Source: Ilumatobacter sp963746265 (GTDB lineage: Bacteria; Actinomycetota; Acidimicrobiia; Acidimicrobiales; Ilumatobacteraceae). Taken from it: a DNA stretch of 64,000 nucleotides. Shown here in pieces: positions 43,392-53,224 of the stretch (its first letter is position 1; each line of letters opens with the position of its first letter). The notes beneath the pieces were generated by a model that was not told the origin of the DNA, did not search any database, and was given only the letters and a program-made list of their open reading frames with translations. The stretch is from assembly GCA_963746265.1 (NCBI GenBank), contig CAVVAM010000011.1, forward strand, positions 1-64,000, read 5' to 3'. Both the position numbers and the translations under genes were made by a program.

Positions 43392-45010
43392 GTCGGTGGT
43401 TTCCTTTCCTCGGTACGTCGTTCGGTGCGGGTCGCGACCGAACCCTTCGCCGAGCCCTGACGGGCCCGTGACGTGGCTGTTGGTGAGGCGTCGGACAGCG
43501 TCAGCGCGTACACCGTCGCCACCAGGATCGGCAGGACCGGAAGGTGCCACGTGATGTCGAGGGCGCTGGTCACAGCGAATGCTCCGACTGCGGCGATCCC
43601 GCCGATTCGAATCCTGTCGATGGTGCCCGCCGCCGGAGCTCCCGTCTCGGAGCGGAGCCGCTGTGGGCGCCGGGCCGACTGTACGCCGGCGATCAGGACC
43701 GCCAGGAGGAGGCATCCTCCGACCGCGCCGTACTCGACCAGTACCTGGAGGTACTCGTTGTGGAGGTAGCGCAGCGTCATGCTTGCCCCAGATGGGTCGC
43801 GCCAGGTGGTGACGGCACCACCAGGTCCGGTACCGAGCAGCGGGTTGTCTCGCAGTAGGGACATCGCTGCGCTGGCAGCTTCGGTTCGGTAGGCCGATCC
43901 CGTACTGAACTTGACCTCGACGACCGCCCAGAACTGTCGTCCGACGGTGATCGCGGCAGTGGTGATCACGAGGCAGCCGGCAGCGGCGACGGTGGCGAGT
44001 CTGACGGGCCGGCGTCGACCGGCGATCGGTGTGCCGCGTTCGGTGAACCGACCGACGACGTGCGCGACGGCCAGCCCGGCCAAGAGCCCGGCGGCGGCCG
44101 GGAGCGGGCGACGTGTCGTCTCGGCGTGAAGCGATGGAACGAGTCCGAGGAAGGCGATCACGCCTCCCGACAAGGGGCCGACCGCCGCCCGGAGCATGGC
44201 TCGCCCGCCCAACGCCCCGAGCAGCGCCAAGCCGACCGCCAGGGAAACGAAACCACCCCGGCTCAGCGTGGCCAAGACCGCAGCGAGCATCAGTGTGGCC
44301 ACCAGCCGAGTCGTCGCGACGGGTACCAGTCTGGGCGTCGATGCCCGGTTCGCTCGGTCCGACGAGTGCGGTCCAACTGGCCGGGCGGTGTCGGCGATGG
44401 CCAACACCGCCACGGGTACCAGGACGGCCGCCATGCCGTTCGAGTAGGTCACGGTTCCTGCGGCGCGCCACAATCCTTGCGATTGATGGGACCAACCATC
44501 GATCCGGAGTACCAGACCCAGCCAGGCGCTCGCCGCCGCGAGTGCGCCGACGACCGGCAGGGCGGCGAGCAGCAACTGGCGATCAGGGTGTTCGAGCCGT
44601 CCGACCACGATCAGCGTGCCCGCGACGGCCAGTGCAAGCGCGCAACCCGCCACACCTCCTCGAGCCGATCCCTGGATCACCCCGTCGGCGACGATCCAAC
44701 CGCCGAGCGCCGCGATCGCTACCGTCACCGGCCAGAACAGATCGCTCCTGCTCGGACGACGAGATGCGAAGCTCGCGGTCACGGTGAGCGCAACTCCGAG
44801 CCCCAGTGCCGCCTGCCCGCCGCGATAGAACGCGCCCTGCCAGCCGATCCCGACGATCACGACGACCAGCAGACTCAGCGATGCTGCAGATGCCTCGATC
44901 ACACCGGACGTCTCGTCGCTCGGCTCCGGCGTCATCGCGTCGCCGAACGATTCGCCGTCGTGCCGATCAGCCTCGGTCCCAGCGGCTGATCCAGCCGCGG
45001 TGATCTGCAT
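43388..45010 (-). CDS. O-antigen ligase/polymerase-like membrane protein (Wzy_C)
   Basis: 540 residues with about 12 membrane segments. The Wzy_C signature is visible: SLLRDNPLLGTGPGGAVTTW, then LRYLHNEYLQVLVEYGAVGG (the HNEY-L pattern). This family ligates or polymerises O-antigen-type polysaccharide on the outer face of the membrane. In an actinobacterium it would act on capsule or exopolysaccharide. It is coupled to the secreted Cys-protein gene downstream. Confidence 0.88.
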   Translation of the reverse strand: MQITAAGSAAGTEADRHDGESFGDAMTPEPSDETSGVIEASAASLSLLVVVIVGIGWQGAFYRGGQAALGLGVALTVTASFASRRPSRSDLFWPVTVAIAALGGWIVADGVIQGSARGGVAGCALALAVAGTLIVVGRLEHPDRQLLLAALPVVGALAAASAWLGLVLRIDGWSHQSQGLWRAAGTVTYSNGMAAVLVPVAVLAIADTARPVGPHSSDRANRASTPRLVPVATTRLVATLMLAAVLATLSRGGFVSLAVGLALLGALGGRAMLRAAVGPLSGGVIAFLGLVPSLHAETTRRPLPAAAGLLAGLAVAHVVGRFTERGTPIAGRRRPVRLATVAAAGCLVITTAAITVGRQFWAVVEVKFSTGSAYRTEAASAAMSLLRDNPLLGTGPGGAVTTWRDPSGASMTLRYLHNEYLQVLVEYGAVGGCLLLAVLIAGVQSARRPQRLRSETGAPAAGTIDRIRIGGIAAVGAFAVTSALDITWHLPVLPILVATVYALTLSDASPTATSRARQGSAKGSVATRTERRTEERKPPT

Positions 45011-45103
45011 ATTGGAAAGCTACACCCCGGTACATCACACGTTCATGGGAACAAATACCGCCATTATTGTGGCGCAATCTTCTATCTATGAGTCGCGCAC
45101 ATA

Positions 45104-45112
45104 TGCTATAAT
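45104..45112 (+). promoter_or_regulatory. Extended -10 promoter element
   Basis: TGCTATAAT reads as TG-N-TATAAT, a perfect extended -10 in an AT-rich island. No good -35 lies 16-18 bases upstream. It points toward the GDPD gene 485 bases downstream. Confidence 0.45.
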
Positions 45113-45129
45113 TTGCCTCGTATTCCGCT

Positions 45130-45153
45130 GTCTCGCCCCATCCTCGGCGAGAC
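45130..45153. repeat. Hairpin in the leader downstream of the extended -10
   Basis: GTCTCGCC (45130-45137) and GGCGAGAC (45146-45153) with an 8-base loop, 18 bases after the -10. It would lie in the very 5' end of any transcript. Confidence 0.45.
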
Positions 45154-45596
45154 TCGCCACTGAGACGGTGTTAGTGCCCCCGTCATGCTCAGCGTAGGCG
45201 CGTTCTTTGGCCGCTGTTCGCGGAGGGTGGACCGCGCGAAATCATCGCATCGCCGTCGATCGCCAGTTCGTTCGCTCTGAAATGGGGTGCTCGGAATCAT
45301 CGATATGGATGTGATATCGCGCCAATCAGTCGTGAGCCGAAACGGTGGGAGATGGCTGTCGTCGACGGGGCCTAGCTCGATGGGTGGGTGCACCAGCACC
45401 ACCACGAGCGTCGGCATCAAGCGATCGCCGATGTTGCGCCCTGGGAACCCGAGAACTGACGGGGCTTCCCGAGGCTCAGGTCCTGCTCGGGGAGGAGGAC
45501 CTGATCACCGAACAGCACGTCATCCGGAGGACGTTCGGCCCTTGGCAGGCGTGGTGGTCGGTGGTCACGATGAGTTCGAGGTACGAAGGGGGCAAG

Positions 45597-46628
45597 ATGG
45601 TCGTGCCTGTGGACCCGGAATCCGAAGCGCCTCTACGAGAGGCGCCGGACATCGACGACCACGCTCCGTTCGGCGAATCCGGGGCCGAGGCATCCTCGCC
45701 GCCCGCACCGCGGTCCCGCTGGAGGAAGGTCCTCACGCGTCTGGGAATCGGTGTCGGTGTCTTGATCGTGCTGTATCTCATGCTGGTGGGGATCTCGTGG
45801 CTGATGGTGGACGCACGGGGTGACGTCGAGTTCTTCGAGAGCCGCACCGGCGAGCACCGTCCGTTGGTGCTCGCGCATCAAGGTGGCGAAGGGGTCTGGC
45901 CATCGAACACCATGATCGCATTCCGCGAGTCGAGCGAGATCGGAGCCGACGTGCTCGACGCCGACATGCACATGAGTCGAGACGGCGAGCTGGTGCTCAT
46001 CCATGACGAGACGGTCGACAGGACATCCGACGGTAGCGGGGAGGTCCGCGACCTCACCTTGTCGGAGCTGAGGGCGTTGGACTTCGGCTACCGGTTCTCG
46101 ACCGATGGCGGCGAGACCTTCCCGTACCGCGGCGCCGGGCTGGGCATCGTCACGGTGGAGGAGTTGTTCTCCGAGTTCCCGGACATCAGGTTCGGGGTCG
46201 AGATCAAGCAGACCGCCCCCGAGGCCGCGACCAGGCTGTGCGCCCTGATCCAGGAGTACGGCTACGAGGGCCGCGTTCTGGTGAGCAGCTTCGCTCAGGA
46301 GAACATGGATGCCTTCCGCGACTCGTGCCCGGGTGTCGCTACGTCGGCCACCGACGGCGAGGCGAAGCGCTTCTACATCTTTCAGCTGCTCCGTCTGAGC
46401 GGCTTCTACGCGCCGCCGTTCGACAGCCTGCAGGTACCCGAGTACCGAAACGGCACGCACGTCCTGACGGGGAGTTTCGTCGGTGCTGCGCGGCGATGGA
46501 ACCTGCCGTTGGTTCCCTGGACGATCAACGAGACGGAGGATTTCGACAGGATCATCCGGGACTTCGATGTGGACGGGATCAACACGAACTACCCGGATCG
46601 GCTCGTCGAGTATCTCGAGGATCGGTAG
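45597..46628 (+). CDS. Membrane-anchored glycerophosphodiester phosphodiesterase
   Basis: 343 residues from ATG 45597 (GGGGG 6 bases upstream); an alternative ATG at 45570 is weaker. One membrane helix (about 50-70, LGIGVGVLIVLYLMLVGISW) places the GDPD domain outside. Catalytic features are LAHQGGEGVWPSNT (His94), MHMSRDGELVLIHDETVDR and EIKQTAP. The C-terminal INTNYPDRLVEYL is typical. It hydrolyses glycerophosphodiesters from lipid turnover or teichoic-acid-like polymers. It ends 11 bases before the convergent PAP2 gene. Confidence 0.9.
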   Translation: MVVPVDPESEAPLREAPDIDDHAPFGESGAEASSPPAPRSRWRKVLTRLGIGVGVLIVLYLMLVGISWLMVDARGDVEFFESRTGEHRPLVLAHQGGEGVWPSNTMIAFRESSEIGADVLDADMHMSRDGELVLIHDETVDRTSDGSGEVRDLTLSELRALDFGYRFSTDGGETFPYRGAGLGIVTVEELFSEFPDIRFGVEIKQTAPEAATRLCALIQEYGYEGRVLVSSFAQENMDAFRDSCPGVATSATDGEAKRFYIFQLLRLSGFYAPPFDSLQVPEYRNGTHVLTGSFVGAARRWNLPLVPWTINETEDFDRIIRDFDVDGINTNYPDRLVEYLEDR

Positions 46629-46639
46629 CGCACCGCCGC

Positions 46640-47473
46640 TCATCGCGACGAGCGAGTCTCCAACCACTGCAGTAGGAACCGGGTCAGTAGGTAGCCACCG
46701 GCCCCGATCACGATGCCGGCGAAGCCACCGATCAGGATGTCGGCCGGCCAGTGCACACGCAGGATCGGGCGCGAGAGGCACACGCACACCGCCCAGGGCA
46801 CCAGGAGGTAGAACGGCCACCGCCGCCACCCGGACGCCAACGACAGCGCCATCGAGAGGTAGAACGTGGCAAAGGTCATGGATGCCAATGCATGACCGGA
46901 CGGCCGGGAGAAGGCGGTCTCCTTCACCCAGTGGTCTCGGACCTCGGGACGCATCACGAGTTCGCCGAAACCGGTGTCGGTCTTGATGCTGTCCAGATGC
47001 CGAGATCGAGCCTCCTGCGAGAGCGCGTAGAAGCTGTCGACGTCCATGCCCAGCACATCCAGATCCGCCATGAGCACGATGTCGGGCCGAGCGACACCGA
47101 TCGCAGGCTTGACGACGTGATCGTTGAGCAACTTCCCGCCGTACAAGACGAGAACGGACACCGCGATCATGATGGTGACCGTGACGAATCGACTCCGGTG
47201 TGACGGGCCGGGCTGCGTGGCCAATGTGGCGAGGAGGGCGGCAGCGATGGTCACGATCCCGAGGGTTTGACCGGATTCCGCGAACACCCATGCGACGAGG
47301 GCGACGGTGCCGGTGAGATCGATCCACGGCTCCGTGGCAGGATCGAGACGATCGACGAAGATCGGCAAGAGCAGCACCGCGTAGGCCGGAAGGATCCATC
47401 GCCCGGTGCGTGTCGAGACATCAGCCACGCGAGGCTGTACGAGCTCGCCGTCGTCGCTCGCCGCCACCGCCAT
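46640..47473 (-). CDS. PAP2 superfamily phosphatase, membrane protein
   Basis: 277 residues from ATG 47473 (SD AGAGGA); a longer start at 47500 is possible. The three PAP2 motifs are present: KPAIGVARP (KxxxxxxRP), RPSGHALAS (PSGH) and SRPILRVHWPADIL (SRxxxxxHxxxD). About six membrane helices. The family dephosphorylates phosphatidate, undecaprenyl pyrophosphate or similar lipids. A pairing with the convergent GDPD in lipid turnover is plausible but not shown. Confidence 0.9.
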   Translation of the reverse strand: MAVAASDDGELVQPRVADVSTRTGRWILPAYAVLLLPIFVDRLDPATEPWIDLTGTVALVAWVFAESGQTLGIVTIAAALLATLATQPGPSHRSRFVTVTIMIAVSVLVLYGGKLLNDHVVKPAIGVARPDIVLMADLDVLGMDVDSFYALSQEARSRHLDSIKTDTGFGELVMRPEVRDHWVKETAFSRPSGHALASMTFATFYLSMALSLASGWRRWPFYLLVPWAVCVCLSRPILRVHWPADILIGGFAGIVIGAGGYLLTRFLLQWLETRSSR

Positions 47474-47998
47474 CACCTGCGTCCTCTCGAGATGACCCAA
47501 CTCACGGTCCCTACGTTGCGGTACTCGATGCCTTGCGTCCAGAGGAGTTCGTCAGCTCGACCCGGAGAGCGCGGGCGCCGGTGCTGCGGTTCACCGATCG
47601 GGATCGTCGTCGGTCACGGCTTCGCCGATCGGCGAGTTCCGGCTCGCCGCCCGAGGAGGAGGTCGAGGTCGTGGTCGCCAGTGACCGTGGCTTGGTCGAT
47701 GGAGCACCGTGCGGGCTCGGTGCCACGACGGCCGACGGGCAGGCTGAGCACAGCACGCTCTCGTCCGGCGGCGGGGCGGTGCTTCGTGGTCCATATCGAC
47801 CGGAGGCGTCCGCTGAACCGTCGTGATCGTCGCTCGGCTCGCAGGTCAAGGCTCTTCACGACGCTTCGGCACACCGTCGAGTCGGCACGGTATTCGGTCT
47901 TGACACGTCCGTCCCATGAACTCATGAATTGTGGGTGTGTGTTCGTAGCGGTCGTGTGATCCGACGTCGTGGCCGTGACAGATCGGAGAGGAGTCAGC
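47474..47998. other. Intergenic, no confident gene
   Basis: 525 bases. Frames on both strands at 47.5-47.85 kb are long but Arg/Ser-rich with no motif. No SD or family evidence. Confidence 0.3.
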
Positions 47999-48247
47999 GT
48001 GAAGAAGTCTTGGCTGGTAGCGGCAGGTGTCATCCTGCTCATGATCGGTAGCGCGTTCGCGACGCTTCCGAAGGAGTGGATCGAGGAGTCGATCGGTTTC
48101 GAGCCCGACGGTGGGAGCGGCCTGGTCGAACTCGCGATCATCGCCGTGCCGATCGTCGTCGGTGCCGCGATGCTCGGCAAGGCGTTGGTCAGGCCGAACT
48201 CGGTGGCCCAGGACGATCTCTCGGCGGCGGGCGGACAGCCTGGCTGA
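47999..48247 (+). CDS. Small membrane protein
   Basis: 82 residues from GTG 47999 (SD GGAGAGGAG, 47986-47994). Two hydrophobic segments (WLVAAGVILLMIGSAFA and ELAIIAVPIVVGAAMLGKAL) flank a short loop. No family is recognised. It lies alone. Confidence 0.65.
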   Translation: MKKSWLVAAGVILLMIGSAFATLPKEWIEESIGFEPDGGSGLVELAIIAVPIVVGAAMLGKALVRPNSVAQDDLSAAGGQPG

Positions 48248-48374
48248 CGAGATGGATGCGCGGTGACGCCAGCGAGCCGAACCGACAGGAAACCGCCGAC
48301 CGTTCGGCGACAGCGTCGAGGGTCACCACCCGCAGTCGGCTGGCGGCGCAGTGTTCAGCCGGCGCAGCCCGTTG

Positions 48375-48833
48375 TCACACCTGGGACGTGGCCGGGGCAC
48401 GAGCGCGCGCCGACCGGTTCGGAACGAGTGCTGCCTTGCGCGCGGCGAGGATCAACACCACGGTGAGCAAGGCGACGATGTTGACGGATGCGAGCGCCGC
48501 CATCCGAAACCACAGATTCTCGCTGTCCGTGCGGGCGGCGATCGCGTGGTACGTGGCGACGAAGTAGAGGATGAAGCTCGACCGGTGGACCCAGCGCCAG
48601 AGCTGTCTCGGCAGTCGCTTCATCGCCCGGTCGCGGTCACCCGTGATGACGGTCAGCGAGTTCACGATCTGTTCGAAGTGCTGCACGAAGAACGACTCGA
48701 ACTCCCGGTCGAACGACTTCACGAGCGCGACAGCTCTTCGCGAGACGGCCGAGGGGTACGTCGGCAGGAGGAGCACTGCGCCACCCACATCATGAACACG
48801 TCGCCGATCGGCGAATAGGTTGGGCCCGGCCAC
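48375..48833 (-). pseudogene. Ferric-reductase-like membrane fragment, truncated
   Basis: About 152 residues from a GTG at 48833 with no SD. The middle (QLWRWVHRSSFILYFVATYH, then a membrane helix near SVNIVALLTVVLIL) resembles the C-terminal half of ferric-reductase-like transmembrane (YedZ/MsrQ-type) domains. A frame change near 48795 would add YSPIGDVFMMWVA, another helix. The N-terminal helices and their heme His are absent, so it is probably a decayed or truncated gene. Confidence 0.5.
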
Positions 48834-48933
48834 GAGTCCGCATCACACGAACTGCCGCGTTCGCCCGGCCGAAACAGTCGCGACACGCGCCTCCCGGTGG
48901 GCGACAGCCGGTTCTCGCACGCCGCAGTGCGGC

Positions 48934-50175
48934 TCAGCCGTCGAGTGGGGCACGATCGCGGTACTCGACGCACTTCCACTCGCTGCCGTAGTCGTCCAGC
49001 AGGTCCAGGAACGGCCGGGCCGGGAGTGCCTCCGGTCCGACGATGCCGGCGGCCCGCCACACGCCCGTCGCCATCAGTTCGATGGCGACCGCCGGCATCA
49101 CCGCCGTCTGCCAGACCACGGCCTGATGACCGAACTCCTTCATCGTCCACGCGTTGTCGACGAGGTGGTACACGTACACCTCTCGGGGTCGGCCGTCGAC
49201 ACCCGTGCCCCGGATCCAACTGCCGGCGCAGGTGCGCCCCGTCATCTTGTCGCCCAGCGTCGCCGGGTCGGGCAGCGCCGCTGCGACGAGATCGCGCGGT
49301 GACACCTCGACGCCTCTCACGGTGACCTCGTCGGTAGCGTCGAGCCGCAGTTTGCGCAGCGTCTCGAGCACGGAGATGAATTCCTCGCCGAGGCCGTACT
49401 TGAAGGTGACGCGGTCGACGTCGATCCAGCGCGGCATCAGAATGACCTCTTCGTGCTCGACGTTCACGCAGGTCACCTCGCCGATGCCCTCGGGGAACGT
49501 GAACGCCTCGGGTTCACTGAACGGCGCGGTCGTGAACCAGCCACGCTCACGTTCGTAGATCACCGGCGGGTTGAGGCACTCTTCGATCGTCGTCCAGATC
49601 GAGAACGTCGGGGCGAAGTCGTACCCCTCGACGACCAGGTCGGCGCCGTCGCGAACTCCGATCTCTTCGATCTTCGAGAAGAGTTCGTCGGCGGCGAAGC
49701 GGGCCGCGACGTCGGAGAACCCCGGCTCGACCCCCATCCCCAGGAGCGCCATCATGCCCCGGTTGCGCCAGGTCGGATGCTCGGCGAACTGCCCGTCCCC
49801 GAGGCGGATTCCGGTCTTGTTGTACGGATCGACGGGGTGCGGCGCCGACAGATTCATCGCCATGTCGACGTAGTCGCATCCGGCATCGAACGCGCCGAAG
49901 AAGATCGGTGGATTGAGACGTGGATCACACGCGTTGAGGATGACGTCCGCCCGCATTCCGCTGGCGAGCTCGGTCACGGACTCGCGCCGACTGGCGTCGA
50001 TGTGCGCAGCGATGATCCGCTCGTCCGCGCCACGGTCACCGACGCCGTTGGCTGCTGCCTCGGCCTTCGACAGATCGACGTCGGCCACCGTGATGTGTTC
50101 GTAGACGTCCCGCTTCGCTGCGATCGCCACGAAGGCAGAACCGACACCACCAGCACCGACGACGAGCACACGCAC
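48934..50175 (-). CDS. Saccharopine dehydrogenase/carboxynorspermidine synthase-like oxidoreductase
   Basis: 413 residues, starting at GTG 50175. It has an N-terminal Rossmann fold (MRVLVVGAGGVGSAFVAIAA) and AFDAGCDYVDMAMNLSAPHP. The C-terminal saccharopine-dehydrogenase domain follows (MMALLGMGVEPGFSDVAARF, DRVTFKYGLGEEFISVLETL). Family members reduce imines formed from amino or polyamine substrates. Beside a polyamine-catabolism region, an aminoaldehyde or polyamine substrate is plausible. It is divergent from the FAD oxidase at 50261, with an 85-base gap holding TACGAT 12 bases before that start. Confidence 0.85.
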   Translation of the reverse strand: MRVLVVGAGGVGSAFVAIAAKRDVYEHITVADVDLSKAEAAANGVGDRGADERIIAAHIDASRRESVTELASGMRADVILNACDPRLNPPIFFGAFDAGCDYVDMAMNLSAPHPVDPYNKTGIRLGDGQFAEHPTWRNRGMMALLGMGVEPGFSDVAARFAADELFSKIEEIGVRDGADLVVEGYDFAPTFSIWTTIEECLNPPVIYERERGWFTTAPFSEPEAFTFPEGIGEVTCVNVEHEEVILMPRWIDVDRVTFKYGLGEEFISVLETLRKLRLDATDEVTVRGVEVSPRDLVAAALPDPATLGDKMTGRTCAGSWIRGTGVDGRPREVYVYHLVDNAWTMKEFGHQAVVWQTAVMPAVAIELMATGVWRAAGIVGPEALPARPFLDLLDDYGSEWKCVEYRDRAPLDG

Positions 50176-50260
50176 CGGCTCAAGCTACTCCCGAGAGGTG
50201 CGTCGGTTGCGGGAGCACCGACGGGCTCCGATCCAGATCGGGCGATCTACGATCACCTCG

Positions 50261-51664
50261 ATGAACGGTTCCGACACGGCGCGCCCAGATGCGAACGCCT
50301 CGTTGTGGTCGAGCCAGGTGCCCACGGCCCGGCGCCGACCTGCCCTCGCCGACGAGCACCGTGCCGATGTCGCGATCGTGGGCGCGGGCTACACCGGGCT
50401 CTGGACCGCGTACTCGATCCTGCGCGCCGATCCGACCGTGTCGATCCGTCTCGTCGACGCCGAGCACGTCGGCTTCGGTGCGTCGGGGCGCAACGGCGGC
50501 TGGTGTGTCGGTGAGATGGCGGGAGGGCTCGCCGGTGCGATCGAGCTGTCGCAGCGCCGCGGCCTCGGGGTCGTCGACGGGGTTCGTCTGACGCGGGCGG
50601 TGATCGACGCGGTCGATGAGGTCGGGCGAACGGTCGATGAGGCCGGTATCGACTGCGGGTTCGTCAAGGGTGGCGTCATTCGCGTCGCTCGCACGGTGGC
50701 GCAACGCTCCCGCCAGCGCGAGCAGGTCGCCGAGTACCGTGAGTACGGGTTCGGCTCCGGCGACATCGAGTTGCTCGATGCGGATGACGCACGCCGCCAA
50801 CTCGCGGCGACCGGTGTCGTCGGTGGGCTCCACTACGCCGCCGGCGCGCGGATCCAGCCGCTCCGGCTGGCACGCGGGCTGGCTGCCGAGATCGAGCGGC
50901 TCGGCGCCGTCATCCACGAGTCGACGCGGATCGACGAGATCGCGCCGGGTCGGGGTGAGCTGGTCACCCCGCACGGTCGGATCATCGCCGACGTGATCGT
51001 CCGTGCGACCGAGGGGTACACCTGCGACCTGCACGGACACCGGCGGACGATGATCCCCTTCTCGTCGTCGATGATCGCCACCGACCCGCTCCCGAACGAC
51101 ATGTGGGGCGAGATCGGCCTCGCCGAGTTCCAGACGTTCGCCGACGACCGTCGCATGGTGATCTACGGTCAGCGCACGACGGATGATCGGATCGCGTTCG
51201 GCGGACGAGGTGCGCCCTACCTGTACGGCTCGCGGGTGCGCACCGACCACGCCGACCCTGCGGTGTCGAGCCGGGTCGAGGCCGCACTGCACGAGCTCCT
51301 CCCGGTGCTGCGCGCAGTGCCGATCAGCCACCGCTGGGGCGGCGTGCTGGGGATCCCGCGCGATTGGAGGCCGTCGGTCGGCATCGACCGGACGTCGAAG
51401 GTCGCCTGGGCGGGCGGTTACGTGGGAGAAGGCGTCGCCGCAGCCAATCTCGCCGGTCGGACGCTCGCCGACCTGATCCTCGAACGCGACACGGACCTGA
51501 CGACGTTGCCGTGGGTGGATCACCGGTGCCGGCGCTGGGAGCCCGAACCGCTGCGATGGCTGGGGGTCACGTCGCTGCTGCATCTCTCGGCCGTGGCCGA
51601 CCGAGCCGAGCAGCACTCCGATCGATCGTCACGAATCGGTGCCGTCGTCGACCGCCTACGCTGA
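50261..51664 (+). CDS. FAD-dependent amine oxidase (PuuB/DAO-like)
   Basis: 467 residues from ATG 50261. The N-terminal dinucleotide fold is VAIVGAGYTGLWTAYSIL, followed by FGASGRNGGWCVGEMAGGLA. The C-terminal flavin motif WAGGYVGEGVAAANLAGRTL is present. This layout matches gamma-glutamylputrescine oxidase (PuuB) and related DAO enzymes that oxidise amine substrates to aldehydes. It is convergent with the second FAD oxidase at 51727; a hairpin terminator separates them. Confidence 0.9.
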   Translation: MNGSDTARPDANASLWSSQVPTARRRPALADEHRADVAIVGAGYTGLWTAYSILRADPTVSIRLVDAEHVGFGASGRNGGWCVGEMAGGLAGAIELSQRRGLGVVDGVRLTRAVIDAVDEVGRTVDEAGIDCGFVKGGVIRVARTVAQRSRQREQVAEYREYGFGSGDIELLDADDARRQLAATGVVGGLHYAAGARIQPLRLARGLAAEIERLGAVIHESTRIDEIAPGRGELVTPHGRIIADVIVRATEGYTCDLHGHRRTMIPFSSSMIATDPLPNDMWGEIGLAEFQTFADDRRMVIYGQRTTDDRIAFGGRGAPYLYGSRVRTDHADPAVSSRVEAALHELLPVLRAVPISHRWGGVLGIPRDWRPSVGIDRTSKVAWAGGYVGEGVAAANLAGRTLADLILERDTDLTTLPWVDHRCRRWEPEPLRWLGVTSLLHLSAVADRAEQHSDRSSRIGAVVDRLR

Positions 51665-51681
51665 CCGCTCGCCGAGCGGTC
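51663..51681. terminator. Hairpin at the end of the FAD oxidase gene
   Basis: GACCGCTC (51663-51670), loop GCC, GAGCGGTC (51674-51681). It overlaps the stop codon (51662-51664) and lies between convergent genes. Confidence 0.65.
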
Positions 51682-51726
51682 GGCGACGAGCCGCCCGCGG
51701 GCCACCGATCGCGTCGAATCTCGAAG

Positions 51727-53175
51727 TCACGAGTCGAAACCCAACCCGAGCCGATCGAGGGTCCGCAGCCACGCGTTGCGGCGACCGGTCTGATCCTCCC
51801 GATTCAACGACCAACGCGTGGCCTGGATGCCGGCGAACCGGAAGGGCTCGGGCGGGAACGGCAGTGGCTTCGACTGGACGAAGTCGGTCTTCGTGGCGAT
51901 CGACTGTCGGCCGTGCAGCAGATCGAGCATGGTCGTCGCCGCGAACCGCGTCGCGCCCACGCCGAGCCCGGTGTACCCGACCGCGTAGGCGACCCGATTC
52001 CGCATGGCCGTCCCGAAGAACACCGAGAAGCGTGTGCTCGTGTCGATCGCCCCACCCCAGGCGTGCGTGAAGTCGAGGTCCTCGAGCTGCGGGAACGTCT
52101 GGAAGAAGTGTGTGGCGAGCTTCGCCCACGTCTCGGGCCGGGACTCGAGTTCGACCGACGTCTTCGAGCCCCAGTAGTAGATGGCGTCGTACCCGCCCCA
52201 CAGGATCCGGTTGTCGGCGGTGAGCCGGTAGTAGTGGAACTGATTCGTGATGTCGGAGAGGCCTTGTCGGCGGGCCCACCCGACACTCGCCATCTGTTCG
52301 GCGCTGAGCGGCTCGGTCACCAGGCAGTAGTCGTAGACCGGCACCATGTACTGCCGGACGCGTTTCAGGAGGGGCTTGTCGGCGTTGGTGCCCAGCACCA
52401 CCCGTGCGCAGCGGACGCGACCGAGCGGAGTGTCCACGATCATCCCGACACCGTCGCGATCCAGCCCGGTGGCCTTCGAGTGCTCGTAGATCCGCACGCC
52501 GAGTTCTTCGGCGACGCGCTTGAGGCCCCAGGCCAGGCGTGCCGGGTCGACGAGCGCGGCACGTTGCGCGCGCGCGAGCCCGGCGGTGTAGGTCGGCGAG
52601 TGAACCTCGGCCCGCATCGCCTCCGCGTCGAGCCACTCGACCTGTTGGCCCATCGCCCGGAGGACGTCGTGTTCCTCGCGCAACTCGTCGACATACGACG
52701 CTGGGTGGCCGTCGTGAGCGACATCGATGACACCGGTGCGTTCGTAGCTGCAGTCGATGCCGTAGCGCTCGATCGTCGCTTCGATCTCGTCCAGGTTTCG
52801 CAGGCCGAGTTCCTCGAGGATCTCGAGTTCGTCGCCGTGCCGCGCGAGTCCGTTGACCACGCCGTGCGTCAGCGACGACTCCACGAACCCGCCGTTGCGT
52901 CCGCTGGCCGCGCCACCGACTTCGCCCTTGTCGATCAGCACGACGTCACGCGATGGGTCCCGCTCTTTGGCCACGATCGCCGTCCACAGACCGGTGTAGC
53001 CGCCGCCCACGATGCACAGGTCGCAGTGCTCGTCGCGCACGAGCGTCGGGTTCGACTCCGGCAGATCGGCGCTCTCCAACCAGAACGGGTGAGGCTCGGC
53101 GTCGGCGATCGCGTCGAGGGCGCGCCGGGCGGCCGTGTCGTCGGGCGGTTGGTCGGATGCCAGGGAACTGGCCAT
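51727..53175 (-). CDS. FAD-dependent amine oxidase (PuuB/DAO-like), operon copy
   Basis: 482 residues. The dinucleotide fold is CIVGGGYTGLWTAIVAKERD, then GGAASGRNGGFVESSLTHGV and the C-terminal VGYTGLGVGATRFAATTMLD. It is related to but clearly distinct from the oxidase at 50261. It is the last gene of the minus-strand operon after PotC (gap about 50 bases), implying oxidation of the imported amine. Confidence 0.9.
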   Translation of the reverse strand: MASSLASDQPPDDTAARRALDAIADAEPHPFWLESADLPESNPTLVRDEHCDLCIVGGGYTGLWTAIVAKERDPSRDVVLIDKGEVGGAASGRNGGFVESSLTHGVVNGLARHGDELEILEELGLRNLDEIEATIERYGIDCSYERTGVIDVAHDGHPASYVDELREEHDVLRAMGQQVEWLDAEAMRAEVHSPTYTAGLARAQRAALVDPARLAWGLKRVAEELGVRIYEHSKATGLDRDGVGMIVDTPLGRVRCARVVLGTNADKPLLKRVRQYMVPVYDYCLVTEPLSAEQMASVGWARRQGLSDITNQFHYYRLTADNRILWGGYDAIYYWGSKTSVELESRPETWAKLATHFFQTFPQLEDLDFTHAWGGAIDTSTRFSVFFGTAMRNRVAYAVGYTGLGVGATRFAATTMLDLLHGRQSIATKTDFVQSKPLPFPPEPFRFAGIQATRWSLNREDQTGRRNAWLRTLDRLGLGFDS

Positions 53176-53224
53176 GGGGTTCCTTTGTCGGTGTCCCCGG
53201 CGACCGGGTGGCCGCCGGTGCGGC

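Larger units (their letters stand above)
45011..45596. other. Divergent intergenic region with an AT-rich island
   Basis: 586 bases between the Wzy-like gene and GDPD. It holds an extended -10 (45104-45112) and a hairpin (45130-45153). No gene is recognised. Confidence 0.4.
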
